A DNA stretch of 64,000 nt from JAQGMJ01 sp036498945 (lineage in GTDB: Bacteria; Pseudomonadota; Gammaproteobacteria; Burkholderiales; JAEUOS01), in contig DASYEQ010000008.1 in assembly GCA_036498945.1 (NCBI GenBank), positions 1 through 64,000 on the forward strand. Direction: 5' to 3'. The position numbers and the translations under genes were made by a program. The notes under the pieces were generated by a model. That model saw only the letters and a list, made by a program, of their open reading frames with translations. It ran no database searches and had not been told where the DNA came from. Within the stretch, counting starts at the first letter, position 1. Each line of letters starts with the position of its first letter. Positions 39,733-48,936 of the stretch are shown here, one piece after another.

Positions 39733-40209
39733 ATGGGCATTGAAGGCGTACTCTCCGAAGGTTTTGTCACCACCACGGCCGACAAGCTGATCAACTGGAC
39801 CCGCACCGGGTCGCTCTGGCCGATGACCTTCGGCCTGGCCTGCTGCGCGGTGGAAATGATGCATGCCGGCGCCGCGCGCTACGATCTCGACCGCTTCGGC
39901 GTGGTGTTCCGTCCCAGCCCGCGCCAGAGCGACGTGATGATCGTCGCCGGCACCCTGTGCAACAAGATGGCACCGGCGCTGCGCAAGGTCTACGACCAGA
40001 TGAGCGAGCCGCGCTGGGTGATTTCGATGGGCTCCTGCGCCAACGGCGGCGGCTACTACCACTACTCGTACTCGGTGGTGCGCGGCTGCGACCGCATCGT
40101 GCCGGTGGACGTCTACGTGCCCGGCTGCCCGCCGACGGCCGAAGCGCTGCTCTACGGCATCATGCAGTTGCAAAACAAGATCAAGCGTACCAACACGATT
40201 GCGCGCTAG
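39733..40209 (+). CDS. nuoB: NADH-quinone oxidoreductase subunit B
   Basis: A 158-residue peripheral subunit that carries the terminal [4Fe-4S] cluster N2, the direct electron donor to quinone. Cluster ligands are visible: the adjacent pair in LACCAVEMMHAG, Cys in SMGSCANGGGYYHYSYSVV and Cys in DVYVPGCPPTAEALL. The N-terminus begins MGIEGVLSEGFVTTTADKLI. It lies 39 bp after nuoA, and a ribosome-site-like GAGAGG lies ahead of the ATG. Confidence 0.97.
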   Translation: MGIEGVLSEGFVTTTADKLINWTRTGSLWPMTFGLACCAVEMMHAGAARYDLDRFGVVFRPSPRQSDVMIVAGTLCNKMAPALRKVYDQMSEPRWVISMGSCANGGGYYHYSYSVVRGCDRIVPVDVYVPGCPPTAEALLYGIMQLQNKIKRTNTIAR

Positions 40210-40290
40210 GCGCGCCTTACCACTGTCGCGCGTAGATGCATTGATTCCTCGTCGATACAGCCGCCAGCCAAGTCCGAATAAGCCAAGCGC

Positions 40291-40890
40291 ATGACCTCTC
40301 TAGAAACCCTCAAGGCCAATCTCGAAAACGCCCTCGGCGCGCGCGCTACCTCGATTACCGTCGCTTTAGGCGAAGTCACCGTGGTGGTGACGGCCAAGGA
40401 CTACCTCGAAGCCTGCACCATCCTGCGCGACGACGCCGGTCTCAAGTTCGAGCAATGCCTGGACCTCTGCGGCATGGATTACTCGGCGTATGGCGACGGC
40501 CTGTGGGAAGGCTCGCGCTTCGCCGTGGTGCTGCACCTGATGTCGATCGCGCACAACTGGCGCCTGCGCGTACGCACCTTCTGCCCGGACGACGACCTGC
40601 CGGTGATCGCCTCCATCAACGGCGTGTGGTCCGCCGCCGGCTGGTACGAGCGCGAAGCCTTCGACTTCTACGGCATCGTCTTCGAAGGCCACGCCGACCT
40701 GCGCCGCATTCTCACCGACTACGGCTTCATCGGCCATCCCTTCCGTAAGGACTTCCCGCTCTCCGGCCACGTCGAGATGCGCTATGACCCCGAGCAGAAG
40801 CGCGTGATCTACCAGGCGGTGAGCATCGAGCCGCGCGAGATCACCCCGCGCATCATCCGCGAAGAGAACTACGGCGGGGCGAAAAAGTAA
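40291..40890 (+). CDS. nuoC: NADH-quinone oxidoreductase subunit C
   Basis: A 199-residue hydrophilic subunit of the connecting fragment. The 30-kDa signature is EREAFDFYGIVFEGHADLRR, then ILTDYGFIGHPFRKDFPL. The N-terminal half has DLCGMDYSAYGDG and HLMSIAHNWRLRVRTF. C and D are separate genes here, unlike the fused nuoCD of E. coli. The gene ends four bases before nuoD. It supports electron transfer toward N2. Confidence 0.96.
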   Translation: MTSLETLKANLENALGARATSITVALGEVTVVVTAKDYLEACTILRDDAGLKFEQCLDLCGMDYSAYGDGLWEGSRFAVVLHLMSIAHNWRLRVRTFCPDDDLPVIASINGVWSAAGWYEREAFDFYGIVFEGHADLRRILTDYGFIGHPFRKDFPLSGHVEMRYDPEQKRVIYQAVSIEPREITPRIIREENYGGAKK

Positions 40891-40893
40891 ATC

Positions 40894-42147
40894 ATGGCTG
40901 AGATCAAGAACTACACGCTCAACTTCGGGCCGCAACACCCGGCCGCGCACGGCGTGCTGCGCCTGGTGCTGGAACTCGACGGCGAAGTGATCCAGCGCGC
41001 CGACCCGCACATCGGCCTGTTGCATCGCGGCACCGAAAAGCTGGCCGAGCACAAGACCTTCATCCAGTCGGTGCCCTACATGGACCGTCTCGACTACGTG
41101 TCGATGATGTCCAACGAGCACGCCTATGTGATGGCGATCGAAAAGCTGCTTGGAGTGGAAGTGCCGCTGCGCGCGCAGTACATCCGCGTGATGTTCGACG
41201 AGATCACCCGCATCCTCAACCACCTGCTGTGGCTGGGCGCGCACGCGCTGGACGTCGGCGCGATGACGGTGTTCCTTTATGCCTTCCGCGAGCGCGAAGA
41301 CCTGATGGACTGCTACGAGGCGGTGTCGGGCGCGCGCATGCATGCGGCCTACTACCGTCCGGGCGGGGTCTATCGCGACCTGCCGGACGTGATGCCGCAA
41401 TACCGCGTCTCGAAGATCCGCAATGAGAAGGCGCTGAAGGAACTCAACGAAAACCGCCAGGGCTCCCTGCTGGATTTCCTCGAGGACTTCACCAACCGCT
41501 TTCCCAGGTACATCGACGAGTACGAGACCCTGCTGACGGATAACCGCATCTGGAAGCAGCGCCTGGTCGACATCGGCATCGTCACCCCGGAACGCGCGCT
41601 CAACATGGGCTTCACCGGCCCGATGCTGCGCGGCTCCGGCATCGAGTGGGACCTGCGCAAGAAGCAGCCGTATGAAGTCTACGACCTGCTGGATTTCGAC
41701 ATCCCCATCGGCACCAATGGCGACTGCTACGACCGCTACCTCGTGCGCGTGCACGAGATGCGCGAGTCGAACAAGATCGTCCGCCAGTGCATCGAGTGGC
41801 TGCGCAACAACCCCGGCCCGGTGATGACGGACAACCACAAGGTGGCGCCGCCTTCGCGCGTGGCGATGAAGACCAACATGGAAGAGCTGATCCACCACTT
41901 CAAGCTCTTCACCGAAGGCATCCACGTGCCGCCCGGCGAAGCCTATGCGGCGGTCGAGCACCCGAAGGGCGAGTTCGGCATCTACCTAGTGTCGGATGGC
42001 GCCAACAAGCCGTATCGCCTGAAGATCCGCGCGCCTGGCTTTGCCCACCTGCAGGCACTGGATGAAATGTCCAGGGGCCACATGATCGCCGACGTGGTGA
42101 CCATCATCGGCACCCAGGACATCGTATTCGGCGAAATTGACCGCTAG
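40894..42147 (+). CDS. nuoD: NADH-quinone oxidoreductase subunit D
   Basis: A 417-residue 49-kDa subunit, evolutionarily related to NiFe hydrogenase large subunits, lining the quinone site with NuoB. The quinone-site segment is LNFGPQHPAAHGVLRLVLELDGE. Further motifs are PHIGLLHRGTEKL, MDRLDYVSMMSNEHAY and the C-terminal RAPGFAHLQALDEMSRGHMIADVV ending in EIDR. Full length, with no hydrogenase-type C-terminal cysteines, as expected. Spacing to nuoC is three bases. Confidence 0.97.
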   Translation: MAEIKNYTLNFGPQHPAAHGVLRLVLELDGEVIQRADPHIGLLHRGTEKLAEHKTFIQSVPYMDRLDYVSMMSNEHAYVMAIEKLLGVEVPLRAQYIRVMFDEITRILNHLLWLGAHALDVGAMTVFLYAFREREDLMDCYEAVSGARMHAAYYRPGGVYRDLPDVMPQYRVSKIRNEKALKELNENRQGSLLDFLEDFTNRFPRYIDEYETLLTDNRIWKQRLVDIGIVTPERALNMGFTGPMLRGSGIEWDLRKKQPYEVYDLLDFDIPIGTNGDCYDRYLVRVHEMRESNKIVRQCIEWLRNNPGPVMTDNHKVAPPSRVAMKTNMEELIHHFKLFTEGIHVPPGEAYAAVEHPKGEFGIYLVSDGANKPYRLKIRAPGFAHLQALDEMSRGHMIADVVTIIGTQDIVFGEIDR

Positions 42148-42173
42148 AGATTGAACAGATTGTTGAGCCTGCC

Positions 42174-42647
42174 ATGCTGAGCCCCGAAGCCTACAAAAAG
42201 ATCGACCGCGAACTCACCAAGTACCCGCCGGACCAGCGACAGTCCGCGGTCATGTCGGCGCTTGCGATCGCGCAGGACGAGAAGGGCTGGCTCTCGCCCG
42301 AGGTGATGCAGGCGGTGGCCGATTACATCGGCATGCCGGCGGTGGCGGTGCAGGAAGTCGCCACCTTCTACAACATGTACAACCTCACCCCGTGCGGCAA
42401 GTACAAGCTCACGGTGTGCACCAACCTGCCTTGCGCGCTTTCCGGCGGTGAAAACGCGGCTGATTACCTGAAGCAAAAGCTCGGTATCGGTTTCCGCGAG
42501 ACCACCGAAGACGGCAGGTTCACCCTGATGGAAGGCGAGTGCATGGGCGCTTGCGGCGATGCGCCGGTGATGCTGGTGAACAACAAGCGCATGGAGAGTT
42601 TCATGAGCAATGAAAAGCTCGATGCCCTGATTGCGGAGCTGAAATGA
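42174..42647 (+). CDS. nuoE: NADH-quinone oxidoreductase subunit E
   Basis: A 157-residue thioredoxin-like subunit holding the [2Fe-2S] cluster N1a. The four ligands lie in TVCTNLPCALSGG and LMEGECMGACGDAPVM. The N-terminal helical part includes YPPDQRQSAVMSALAIAQDE and GWLSPEVMQAVADYI. Its stop overlaps the start of nuoF at 42644, coupling the two NADH-module subunits. The start ATG 42174 lies 26 bp after nuoD. Confidence 0.96.
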   Translation: MLSPEAYKKIDRELTKYPPDQRQSAVMSALAIAQDEKGWLSPEVMQAVADYIGMPAVAVQEVATFYNMYNLTPCGKYKLTVCTNLPCALSGGENAADYLKQKLGIGFRETTEDGRFTLMEGECMGACGDAPVMLVNNKRMESFMSNEKLDALIAELK

Positions 42648-43987
42648 CCTGCCTGCACGATCGCCACATCAATCCGCTGATTCTCGCCGGCCTGGATGGC
42701 AACAACTGGCGCCTGGCGGATTACGAAAAGCGCGGCGGCTACGAGGCGCTGAAAAAGATTCTGAACGAGGGCATCAAGCCCGAGGACGTGATCGCCGAGC
42801 TGAAGAAGTCGGCCCTGCGCGGCCGCGGCGGCGCCGGTTTTCCGACAGGCCTCAAGTGGTCGTTCATGCCGCGCCAGTTCCCGGGGCAGAAATACGTCGT
42901 CTGCAATTCGGACGAAGGCGAGCCGGGCACGTTCAAGGACCGCGACATCATCCGCTACAACCCGCACATCCTGATCGAAGGCATGATCATCGCGGGTTAC
43001 GCCATGGGCGTGACGGTCGGCTACAACTACATCCACGGTGAAATCTGGTCGGCCTACGAGCGCTTTGAAGAGGCGCTGGACGAGGCGCGCACCGCCGGTT
43101 ACCTCGGCAAGGATATTCTGGGCAAGGGCTTCGAGTTCAATCTCTACGCCCACCACGGCTACGGCGCCTACATCTGCGGCGAAGAGACCGCGCTGCTGGA
43201 ATCGCTCGAAGGCAAGAAAGGGCAGCCGCGCTTCAAGCCGCCGTTCCCGGCTTCCTTCGGCGTGTACGGCAAGCCGACCACCATCAACAACACCGAGACG
43301 TTCGCGGCGGTGCCCTGGATCATCCGCAACGGCGGCGAGAAATTCCTCGAGATCGGCCGCCCGAACAACGGCGGCAGCAAGATTTTCTCGATCTCGGGCG
43401 ACGTCGCCATGCCCGGCAATTACGAGATTCCGCTCGGCACGCCGTTCGCCAAGCTGCTGGAACTGGCCGGCGGCATGCGCGGCGGCAAGAAGATCAAGGC
43501 GGTGATCCCCGGTGGTTCGTCGATGCCGGTGCTGACCGGCGAAGTAATGATGAACACCGACATGGATTATGACTCCATTGCCAAGGCCGGCTCCATGCTC
43601 GGCTCCGGCGCGGTGATCGTGATGGACGAAACGCGCTGCATGGTGCGTAGCCTCCTGCGCCTGTCCTACTTCTACTACGAAGAATCCTGCGGCCAATGCA
43701 CGCCGTGCCGCGAAGGTACCGGCTGGCTGTATCGCATGGTGCACCGTATCGAGCACGGCCAGGGCCGCATGGAAGACCTTGACATGCTGCTGTCGGTCGC
43801 CGACAACATCCAGGGCCGCACGATTTGCGCCTTGGGCGACGCGGCGGCGATGCCGGTGCGCGCCTTCGTGAAGACATTCCGCGACGAGTTCGCGTATCAC
43901 ATTGAAAACAAGCGGTGCCTCGTGCCCGGCCATGATCACGCAAATGCACGCCCGCAGGCTGGTCAGCCTGCGGCGGTGCACGCGTAA
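42644..43987 (+). CDS. nuoF: NADH-quinone oxidoreductase subunit F
   Basis: A 447-residue 51-kDa NADH-oxidising subunit. The glycine-rich NADH/FMN site is SALRGRGGAGFPTGLKWSFM with CNSDEGEPGTFKDRDI. The Cys motif ESCGQCTPCREGTGW, plus a downstream Cys in GRTICALGDAAAMPVRAF, binds cluster N3. The C-terminal tail (HDHANARPQAGQPAAVHA) is longer and more variable than the E. coli protein. It starts within the last codons of nuoE. Confidence 0.97.
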   Translation: MTCLHDRHINPLILAGLDGNNWRLADYEKRGGYEALKKILNEGIKPEDVIAELKKSALRGRGGAGFPTGLKWSFMPRQFPGQKYVVCNSDEGEPGTFKDRDIIRYNPHILIEGMIIAGYAMGVTVGYNYIHGEIWSAYERFEEALDEARTAGYLGKDILGKGFEFNLYAHHGYGAYICGEETALLESLEGKKGQPRFKPPFPASFGVYGKPTTINNTETFAAVPWIIRNGGEKFLEIGRPNNGGSKIFSISGDVAMPGNYEIPLGTPFAKLLELAGGMRGGKKIKAVIPGGSSMPVLTGEVMMNTDMDYDSIAKAGSMLGSGAVIVMDETRCMVRSLLRLSYFYYEESCGQCTPCREGTGWLYRMVHRIEHGQGRMEDLDMLLSVADNIQGRTICALGDAAAMPVRAFVKTFRDEFAYHIENKRCLVPGHDHANARPQAGQPAAVHA

Positions 43988-44013
43988 CAGGCGGGGAAGG
44001 CAAGGAAACCCAA

Positions 44014-46323
44014 ATGGTTGAACTGGAAATCGACGGCCAGAAGGTCGAAGTGCTCGAAGGCAGCATGGTGATGGACGCTGCCAACAAGCTCGGCGTCTAC
44101 GTGCCGCACTTCTGCTATCACAAGAAGCTGTCCATCGCCGCCAACTGCCGCATGTGCCTGGTGCAGGTGGAAAAGGCGCCGAAGCCGCTGCCCGCATGCG
44201 CCACGCCGGTGACGGCCGGCATGAAGGTGTACACCGCGTCCGAGCAGGCGAAAAAAGCACAAGCCGGCGTGATGGAATTCCTGCTGATCAACCACCCGCT
44301 GGATTGCCCGATTTGCGACCAGGGCGGCGAGTGCCAGCTGCAGGATCTGGCGGTCGGCTACGGCGGTTCCAACTCGCGCTACCAGGAAGAAAAGCGCGTG
44401 GTGTTCCACAAGAACGTCGGCCCGCTGATCTCGATGGAAGAGATGACGCGCTGCATCCATTGCACCCGTTGCGTGCGCTTCGGCCAGGAAGTCGCCGGCG
44501 TGATGGAACTGGGCATGCTGGGCCGCGGCGAGCATTCGGAGATCACGTCCTTCGTCGGCAAGACCGTGGATTCGGAACTCTCCGGCAACATGATCGACAT
44601 CTGCCCGGTAGGCGCGCTGACCAGCAAGCCGTTCCGCTATTCCGCCCGCACCTGGGAGCTGTCGCGCCGCAAGAGCATCGCGCCGCATGACTCGCTCGGC
44701 GCCAACATCGTGGTGCAGGTGAAGAACAACAAGGTGATGCGCGTCGTCCCGCTGGAAAACGACGGCGTCAACGAGTGCTGGATTTCGGACAAGGACCGCT
44801 TCTCCTACGAAGCGCTCAATTCCGACCAGCGCCTGACCGCGCCGATGATCAAGCAGGGCGGCGAGTGGAAGACGGTGGACTGGCAGACTGCGCTGGAATA
44901 CGTGCGCCACGGCCTCACGGACATCAAGGGCAAGCATGGCGGCTCCGCCATCGGCACCCTGGTGTCGCCGCACGCCACGCTGGAAGAAATGCACCTGGCG
45001 CAGCACCTGACGCGCGCCCTCGGTTCGCAAAACATCGACCATCGCCTGCGCCAGAGCGATTTCGCCGGCGACCACGCAATGAGCGGTGCGCCCTGGCTGG
45101 GCATGCCGGTGGCGGAGATCGCGCAACTGGACCGCGTGCTGGTGGTGGGCTCCTTCCTGCGCAAGGATCATCCGCTGATCGCCCAGCGCGTGCGCCAGCT
45201 GTCGAAGAAAAAGACCACGCAAGTCAGCATGGTGCATTCGGTCGACGACGACTGGCTGATGAACGTCACCAACAAACTGGTCGTCGCGCCCGCGCAAATC
45301 TGCGCCGCGCTCGACAGCATCCTCGCCGGCCTGAACGATAACGGGGATGACGCAGGCAAGGCGATTGCCGCCAGCCTCAAGAGCGGCAACAACGTCGCCA
45401 TCTGGATGGGTAACCTCGCGGTGCAGGCAGCTGACGCGGCGCAAATCCACGCTCGCGTGCAGGCGATTGCGCATCGCCTGGGCGAGCTCAAGGCGGAGGC
45501 CAAGGTGCGCATCGGCTTCCTGGGTGAAGCAGCCAACAGCGTGGGCGGCTATATCGCCCGCGTGACCCCGGGCGAGGGCGGCAAGAATGCGCGCCAGATG
45601 TTCGAAGCGCCGCTCAAGGCCTACCTGCTGGTGCATGCGGAGCCGGCGCTCGACACTGCCTATCCCGCACAGGCGATGAAGGCGCTGGCCGATGCCGAAA
45701 TGGTCGTCGTCATGTCGCCGTTCAAGCATTCGATGGACGTGGCCGACGTGCTGCTGCCGGTTGCGCCCTTCAGCGAGACCGCCGGCACCTACATCAATAC
45801 CGAAGGCCGCGCGCAAAGCTTCAATGGCGTGGTGCGCCCGCTGGGCGATACGCGCCCGGCATGGAAGGTGCTGCGTGTGCTGGGCAACCTGTTTGAGCTC
45901 TCAGGCTTCGATCAGGACACGCCGGAAGCCGTGCGTACCGAATGCCTGCCGCAGGATATCGCTGCGAAACTCAACAACCATACGCAGGTGGACGTGCAAA
46001 AGACCGCCGCTCCCGGCGCCGGCTTCCAGCGCATCGCCGACGTGCCGATCTATTTCGCCGACGCCCTGGTGCGCCGCGCCCCCTCGCTGCAGATGACCAA
46101 CGATTCGAAAGCGCCGCGCGCCTGGCTCAACGGCAGCGAGCTGGAGAAGCTGGGCGTGGCCGAAGGCGGCCAGGTCAGATTGCGTAATGGGGCAGGGGAC
46201 GTGACGTTGGCCGCCGGCCGCGATGATCGCCTGCCGGCCGGCTGCGTGCGCGTCGCAGGCGCGCATCCTTCGACGCTTAACGCCGGCCCCCTCGCCGGCG
46301 TCCTCACGGTGGAGCGCGTCTGA
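44014..46323 (+). CDS. nuoG: NADH-quinone oxidoreductase subunit G
   Basis: A 769-residue 75-kDa iron-sulfur subunit. The N-terminal ferredoxin domain binds [2Fe-2S] (YHKKLSIAANCRMCLVQV). Then comes the His-Cys3 motif HPLDCPICDQGGECQLQD and the [4Fe-4S] motif CIHCTRCVRFGQEVAGV. A molybdopterin-oxidoreductase-like domain follows, including FAGDHAMSGAPWLGM and VADVLLPVAPFSETAGTYINTEGR. The extra 4Fe-4S motif typical of E. coli NuoG (N7) is not evident. The stop overlaps the nuoH start (TGATG at 46321-46325). Confidence 0.96.
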   Translation: MVELEIDGQKVEVLEGSMVMDAANKLGVYVPHFCYHKKLSIAANCRMCLVQVEKAPKPLPACATPVTAGMKVYTASEQAKKAQAGVMEFLLINHPLDCPICDQGGECQLQDLAVGYGGSNSRYQEEKRVVFHKNVGPLISMEEMTRCIHCTRCVRFGQEVAGVMELGMLGRGEHSEITSFVGKTVDSELSGNMIDICPVGALTSKPFRYSARTWELSRRKSIAPHDSLGANIVVQVKNNKVMRVVPLENDGVNECWISDKDRFSYEALNSDQRLTAPMIKQGGEWKTVDWQTALEYVRHGLTDIKGKHGGSAIGTLVSPHATLEEMHLAQHLTRALGSQNIDHRLRQSDFAGDHAMSGAPWLGMPVAEIAQLDRVLVVGSFLRKDHPLIAQRVRQLSKKKTTQVSMVHSVDDDWLMNVTNKLVVAPAQICAALDSILAGLNDNGDDAGKAIAASLKSGNNVAIWMGNLAVQAADAAQIHARVQAIAHRLGELKAEAKVRIGFLGEAANSVGGYIARVTPGEGGKNARQMFEAPLKAYLLVHAEPALDTAYPAQAMKALADAEMVVVMSPFKHSMDVADVLLPVAPFSETAGTYINTEGRAQSFNGVVRPLGDTRPAWKVLRVLGNLFELSGFDQDTPEAVRTECLPQDIAAKLNNHTQVDVQKTAAPGAGFQRIADVPIYFADALVRRAPSLQMTNDSKAPRAWLNGSELEKLGVAEGGQVRLRNGAGDVTLAAGRDDRLPAGCVRVAGAHPSTLNAGPLAGVLTVERV

Positions 46324-47426
46324 TGGCCAACGAAACCTTCTGCGCCGCCTCGATGCTGTGCAAGCCGTTCGACGGCTGGGGCACGGCGACTTTCGGCGCC
46401 GCCTGGGACCCGCTTGCCCACGTGGTGGTCTACGCGGTCCTGATCGTCTGCATCGTCGCGCCGCTGCTCGGCAGCGTGGCCTACAGCGTGCTGTGGGAGC
46501 GCAAGCTGATCGGCTGGATGCAGGTGCGCATCGGCCCGAACCGCGTCGGCCCCTTCGGCTTGTTCCAGCCGATCGCCGACGGCCTGAAGCTGTTGCTCAA
46601 GGAAATCCTGGTGCCCACCGGTGCCAACCGCGGCCTGTTCATCCTGGCGCCCGTGATGGTGATCATGCCGGCGATGGCCGCCTGGGCGGTGATGCCTTTC
46701 GGCCCGCAGGCAGCGCTTTCCAATATCAACGCCGGCCTGCTGTTCGTGATGGCGATCACCTCGCTCGAGGTGTACGGCATCATCATCGCCGGCTGGGCCT
46801 CGAACTCCAAGTACGCCTTCCTGGGCGCTTTGCGCGCCTCGGCGCAAATGGTGTCCTACGAGCTGGCGATGGGTTTTTCGCTCCTGATCGTGCTGCTGGT
46901 TACCGGCAGCCTGAACATGAACGACATCGTGCTCACCCAGGCCAAGGGCTACTTCCATTCTTACGGCTGGAATTTCCTGTCATGGAACTGGCTGCCGCTG
47001 CTGCCCATCCTGGTGATCTACCTGGTCTCCGGCGTCGCTGAAACCAACCGCCACCCGTTCGACGTCGTTGAAGGCGAATCGGAAATCGTTGCCGGCCACA
47101 TGGTCGAGTATTCCGGCATGGCCTTCGCGCTGTTCTTCCTCGCCGAATACGCCAACATGATCCTGATCTCCATGTTGACGGCCACCTTCTTCATGGGTGG
47201 CTACGATGCTCCTTTCAGCTTCCTGTCCTTCATCCCGGGCTGGATCTGGCTGATCGGCAAGGCGTTTTTCTTCCTTTCGTTTTTCATCTGGATTCGCGCC
47301 AGCTTCCCGCGCTACCGCTACGACCAGATCATGCGCCTGGGCTGGAAGGTGTTCATTCCGCTTACCATCGTCTGGCTGACCGTGGTCGGGCTGTGGGTGG
47401 TGTCGCCCTGGAATATCTGGAAATAG
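46323..47426 (+). CDS. nuoH: NADH-quinone oxidoreductase subunit H
   Basis: A 367-residue eight-helix membrane subunit that connects the quinone chamber to the proton-pumping arm. Diagnostic segments are ERKLIGWMQVRIGPNRVGPFG, LFQPIADGLKLLLKE, then AETNRHPFDVVEGESEIVAGH and HMVEYSGMAFALFFLAEYAN. The acidic loop residues required for quinone coupling are retained. The ATG overlaps the end of nuoG. Confidence 0.97.
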   Translation: MANETFCAASMLCKPFDGWGTATFGAAWDPLAHVVVYAVLIVCIVAPLLGSVAYSVLWERKLIGWMQVRIGPNRVGPFGLFQPIADGLKLLLKEILVPTGANRGLFILAPVMVIMPAMAAWAVMPFGPQAALSNINAGLLFVMAITSLEVYGIIIAGWASNSKYAFLGALRASAQMVSYELAMGFSLLIVLLVTGSLNMNDIVLTQAKGYFHSYGWNFLSWNWLPLLPILVIYLVSGVAETNRHPFDVVEGESEIVAGHMVEYSGMAFALFFLAEYANMILISMLTATFFMGGYDAPFSFLSFIPGWIWLIGKAFFFLSFFIWIRASFPRYRYDQIMRLGWKVFIPLTIVWLTVVGLWVVSPWNIWK

Positions 47427-47444
47427 CTCGGACCCCAATACATC

Positions 47445-47942
47445 ATGTCTGCCGCCACCACCGTCAAGGAATTCTTCAACAGCCTGCTGTTGAAGGAACT
47501 GCTCAAGGGCCTGGCCCTGACCGGGCGCTATGCCTTCGCCCGCAAGATCACGGTGCAGTTTCCCGAGGAAAAGACGCCGCAATCGCCGCGCTTCCGCGGC
47601 CTGCACGCGCTGCGCCGCTACCCCAACGGGGAAGAGCGCTGCATCGCCTGCAAGCTGTGCGAGGCGGTGTGCCCGGCGCTCGCGATCACCATCGAATCGG
47701 ACGTGCGTGACGACGGCAGCCGCCGTACCACGCGCTACGACATCGACCTGACCAAGTGCATCTTCTGCGGTTTTTGCGAAGAGTCCTGCCCGGTCGATTC
47801 CATCGTCGAGACGCACGTGCTGGAATACCACGGCGAAAAGCGCGGCGACCTGTACTACACCAAGGAAATGCTGCTGGCCAACGGCGACCGCTACGAGAAA
47901 GACATCGCCGCCGCCCGCGCCGCGGATGCTGCCTACCGCTAA
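47445..47942 (+). CDS. nuoI: NADH-quinone oxidoreductase subunit I
   Basis: A 165-residue subunit carrying two [4Fe-4S] clusters (N6a and N6b). The two ferredoxin motifs are CIACKLCEAVCPALAITIE and CIFCGFCEESCPVDSIVET, both complete. The N-terminal helix KEFFNSLLLKELLKGLALTG anchors it to the membrane arm. The ATG lies 18 bp after nuoH. Confidence 0.97.
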   Translation: MSAATTVKEFFNSLLLKELLKGLALTGRYAFARKITVQFPEEKTPQSPRFRGLHALRRYPNGEERCIACKLCEAVCPALAITIESDVRDDGSRRTTRYDIDLTKCIFCGFCEESCPVDSIVETHVLEYHGEKRGDLYYTKEMLLANGDRYEKDIAAARAADAAYR

Positions 47943-47951
47943 AAAACGACC

Positions 47952-48617
47952 ATGCTCTTTTCCACTCTCCTGTTCTACGTCTTCTCCGCGGTGCTGGTGT
48001 TCGCGGCCCTGGGCGTGGTCACCTCGCGCAACCCGGTGCATGCCGCGCTGTGGCTGGTGCTGTCCTTTTTCAACGCCGCGGCGATCTGGGTGCTGCTGAA
48101 GGCCGAGTTCCTCGCCATCGTGCTGGTGCTGGTGTACGTCGGCGCGGTGATGGTGCTGTTCCTGTTCGTGGTGATGATGATGGACATCAACCTCGACAAG
48201 CTGCGCGAGAACTTCTGGAAGAATTCCAAGTTCGGCTTCCTGGTCGGCGGCGCGATGCTGGCCGAGATGGCCTTCGTTCTGCTCTCCCCGGTGTTCGACG
48301 GCAACGTGCCGGCCTCCGCCCCGGTGAACCAGCCCGGCTATGTCAACGTCAAGGAACTCGGGCACCTGATCTATACCGATTACCTGTTCCCGTTCGAAGT
48401 GGCGGCCATCGTGCTGCTGGTGGCGATCGTGGCGGCCCTGGCGCTGACCCTGCGCGGCCGCAAGAACGCCAAGGGCCAGGATCCGTCGAAGCAGGTGCTG
48501 GTGAAAAGCGGTGATCGCCTGCGCGTGATCAAGATGCCGGCGGTGGCGCGCGAAACGCCCGCCGCGGCGGCGGGAGGCACCGGCGCGGCGCCGGCGGCCA
48601 AGGAGGCAGGGAAATGA
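47952..48617 (+). CDS. nuoJ: NADH-quinone oxidoreductase subunit J
   Basis: A 221-residue five-helix membrane subunit. It begins MLFSTLLFYVFSAVLVFAALG and includes SRNPVHAALWLVLSFFNAAAIWVLL and IVLVLVYVGAVMVLFLFVVMM (the pi-bulge helix region). The last helix is FEVAAIVLLVAIVAALALTLRG. A polar Ala-rich C-terminal extension of about 55 residues makes it longer than E. coli NuoJ. Stop and start of nuoK overlap (ATGATG at 48614). Confidence 0.95.
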   Translation: MLFSTLLFYVFSAVLVFAALGVVTSRNPVHAALWLVLSFFNAAAIWVLLKAEFLAIVLVLVYVGAVMVLFLFVVMMMDINLDKLRENFWKNSKFGFLVGGAMLAEMAFVLLSPVFDGNVPASAPVNQPGYVNVKELGHLIYTDYLFPFEVAAIVLLVAIVAALALTLRGRKNAKGQDPSKQVLVKSGDRLRVIKMPAVARETPAAAAGGTGAAPAAKEAGK

Positions 48618-48931
48618 TGGAAAGCGCGATCAGCCAGTCGCAAGTGCTGGTGCTGGGGGCGATTCTGTTCGCCATCAGCATCATCGGCATCTTTTTGAAC
48701 CGCAAGAACCTGATCGTCCTGCTGATGGCGATCGAGCTGATGCTCCTGGCGGTGAACATGAACTTCGTCGGCTTCTCCCATTTCCTGGGCGACCCCGACG
48801 GGCAGATTTTCGTGTTCTTCATCCTCACTGTGGCGGCGGCCGAATCGGCCATCGGCCTGGCCATCCTGGTGGTGCTGTTCCGCAATCTTGATACCGTGGA
48901 TGTCGAAGAACTCGACAACCTGAAGGGATAA
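48614..48931 (+). CDS. nuoK: NADH-quinone oxidoreductase subunit K
   Basis: A 105-residue three-helix subunit. The helices are VLVLGAILFAISIIGIFLNR, NLIVLLMAIELMLLAVNMNFVGFS and FVFFILTVAAAESAIGLAILVVLFR. The two membrane glutamates required for proton pumping are visible (IELML and AAESAIG). Two adjacent ATGs occur at 48614 and 48617; the first overlaps the nuoJ stop, the second is equally possible. Confidence 0.97.
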   Translation: MMESAISQSQVLVLGAILFAISIIGIFLNRKNLIVLLMAIELMLLAVNMNFVGFSHFLGDPDGQIFVFFILTVAAAESAIGLAILVVLFRNLDTVDVEELDNLKG

Positions 48932-48936
48932 AAACA

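Noticed and set aside
43963..45816. Minus-strand open frame of 617 codons opposite nuoG
   Set aside because: Opposite a gene with complete iron-sulfur motifs; no family features.
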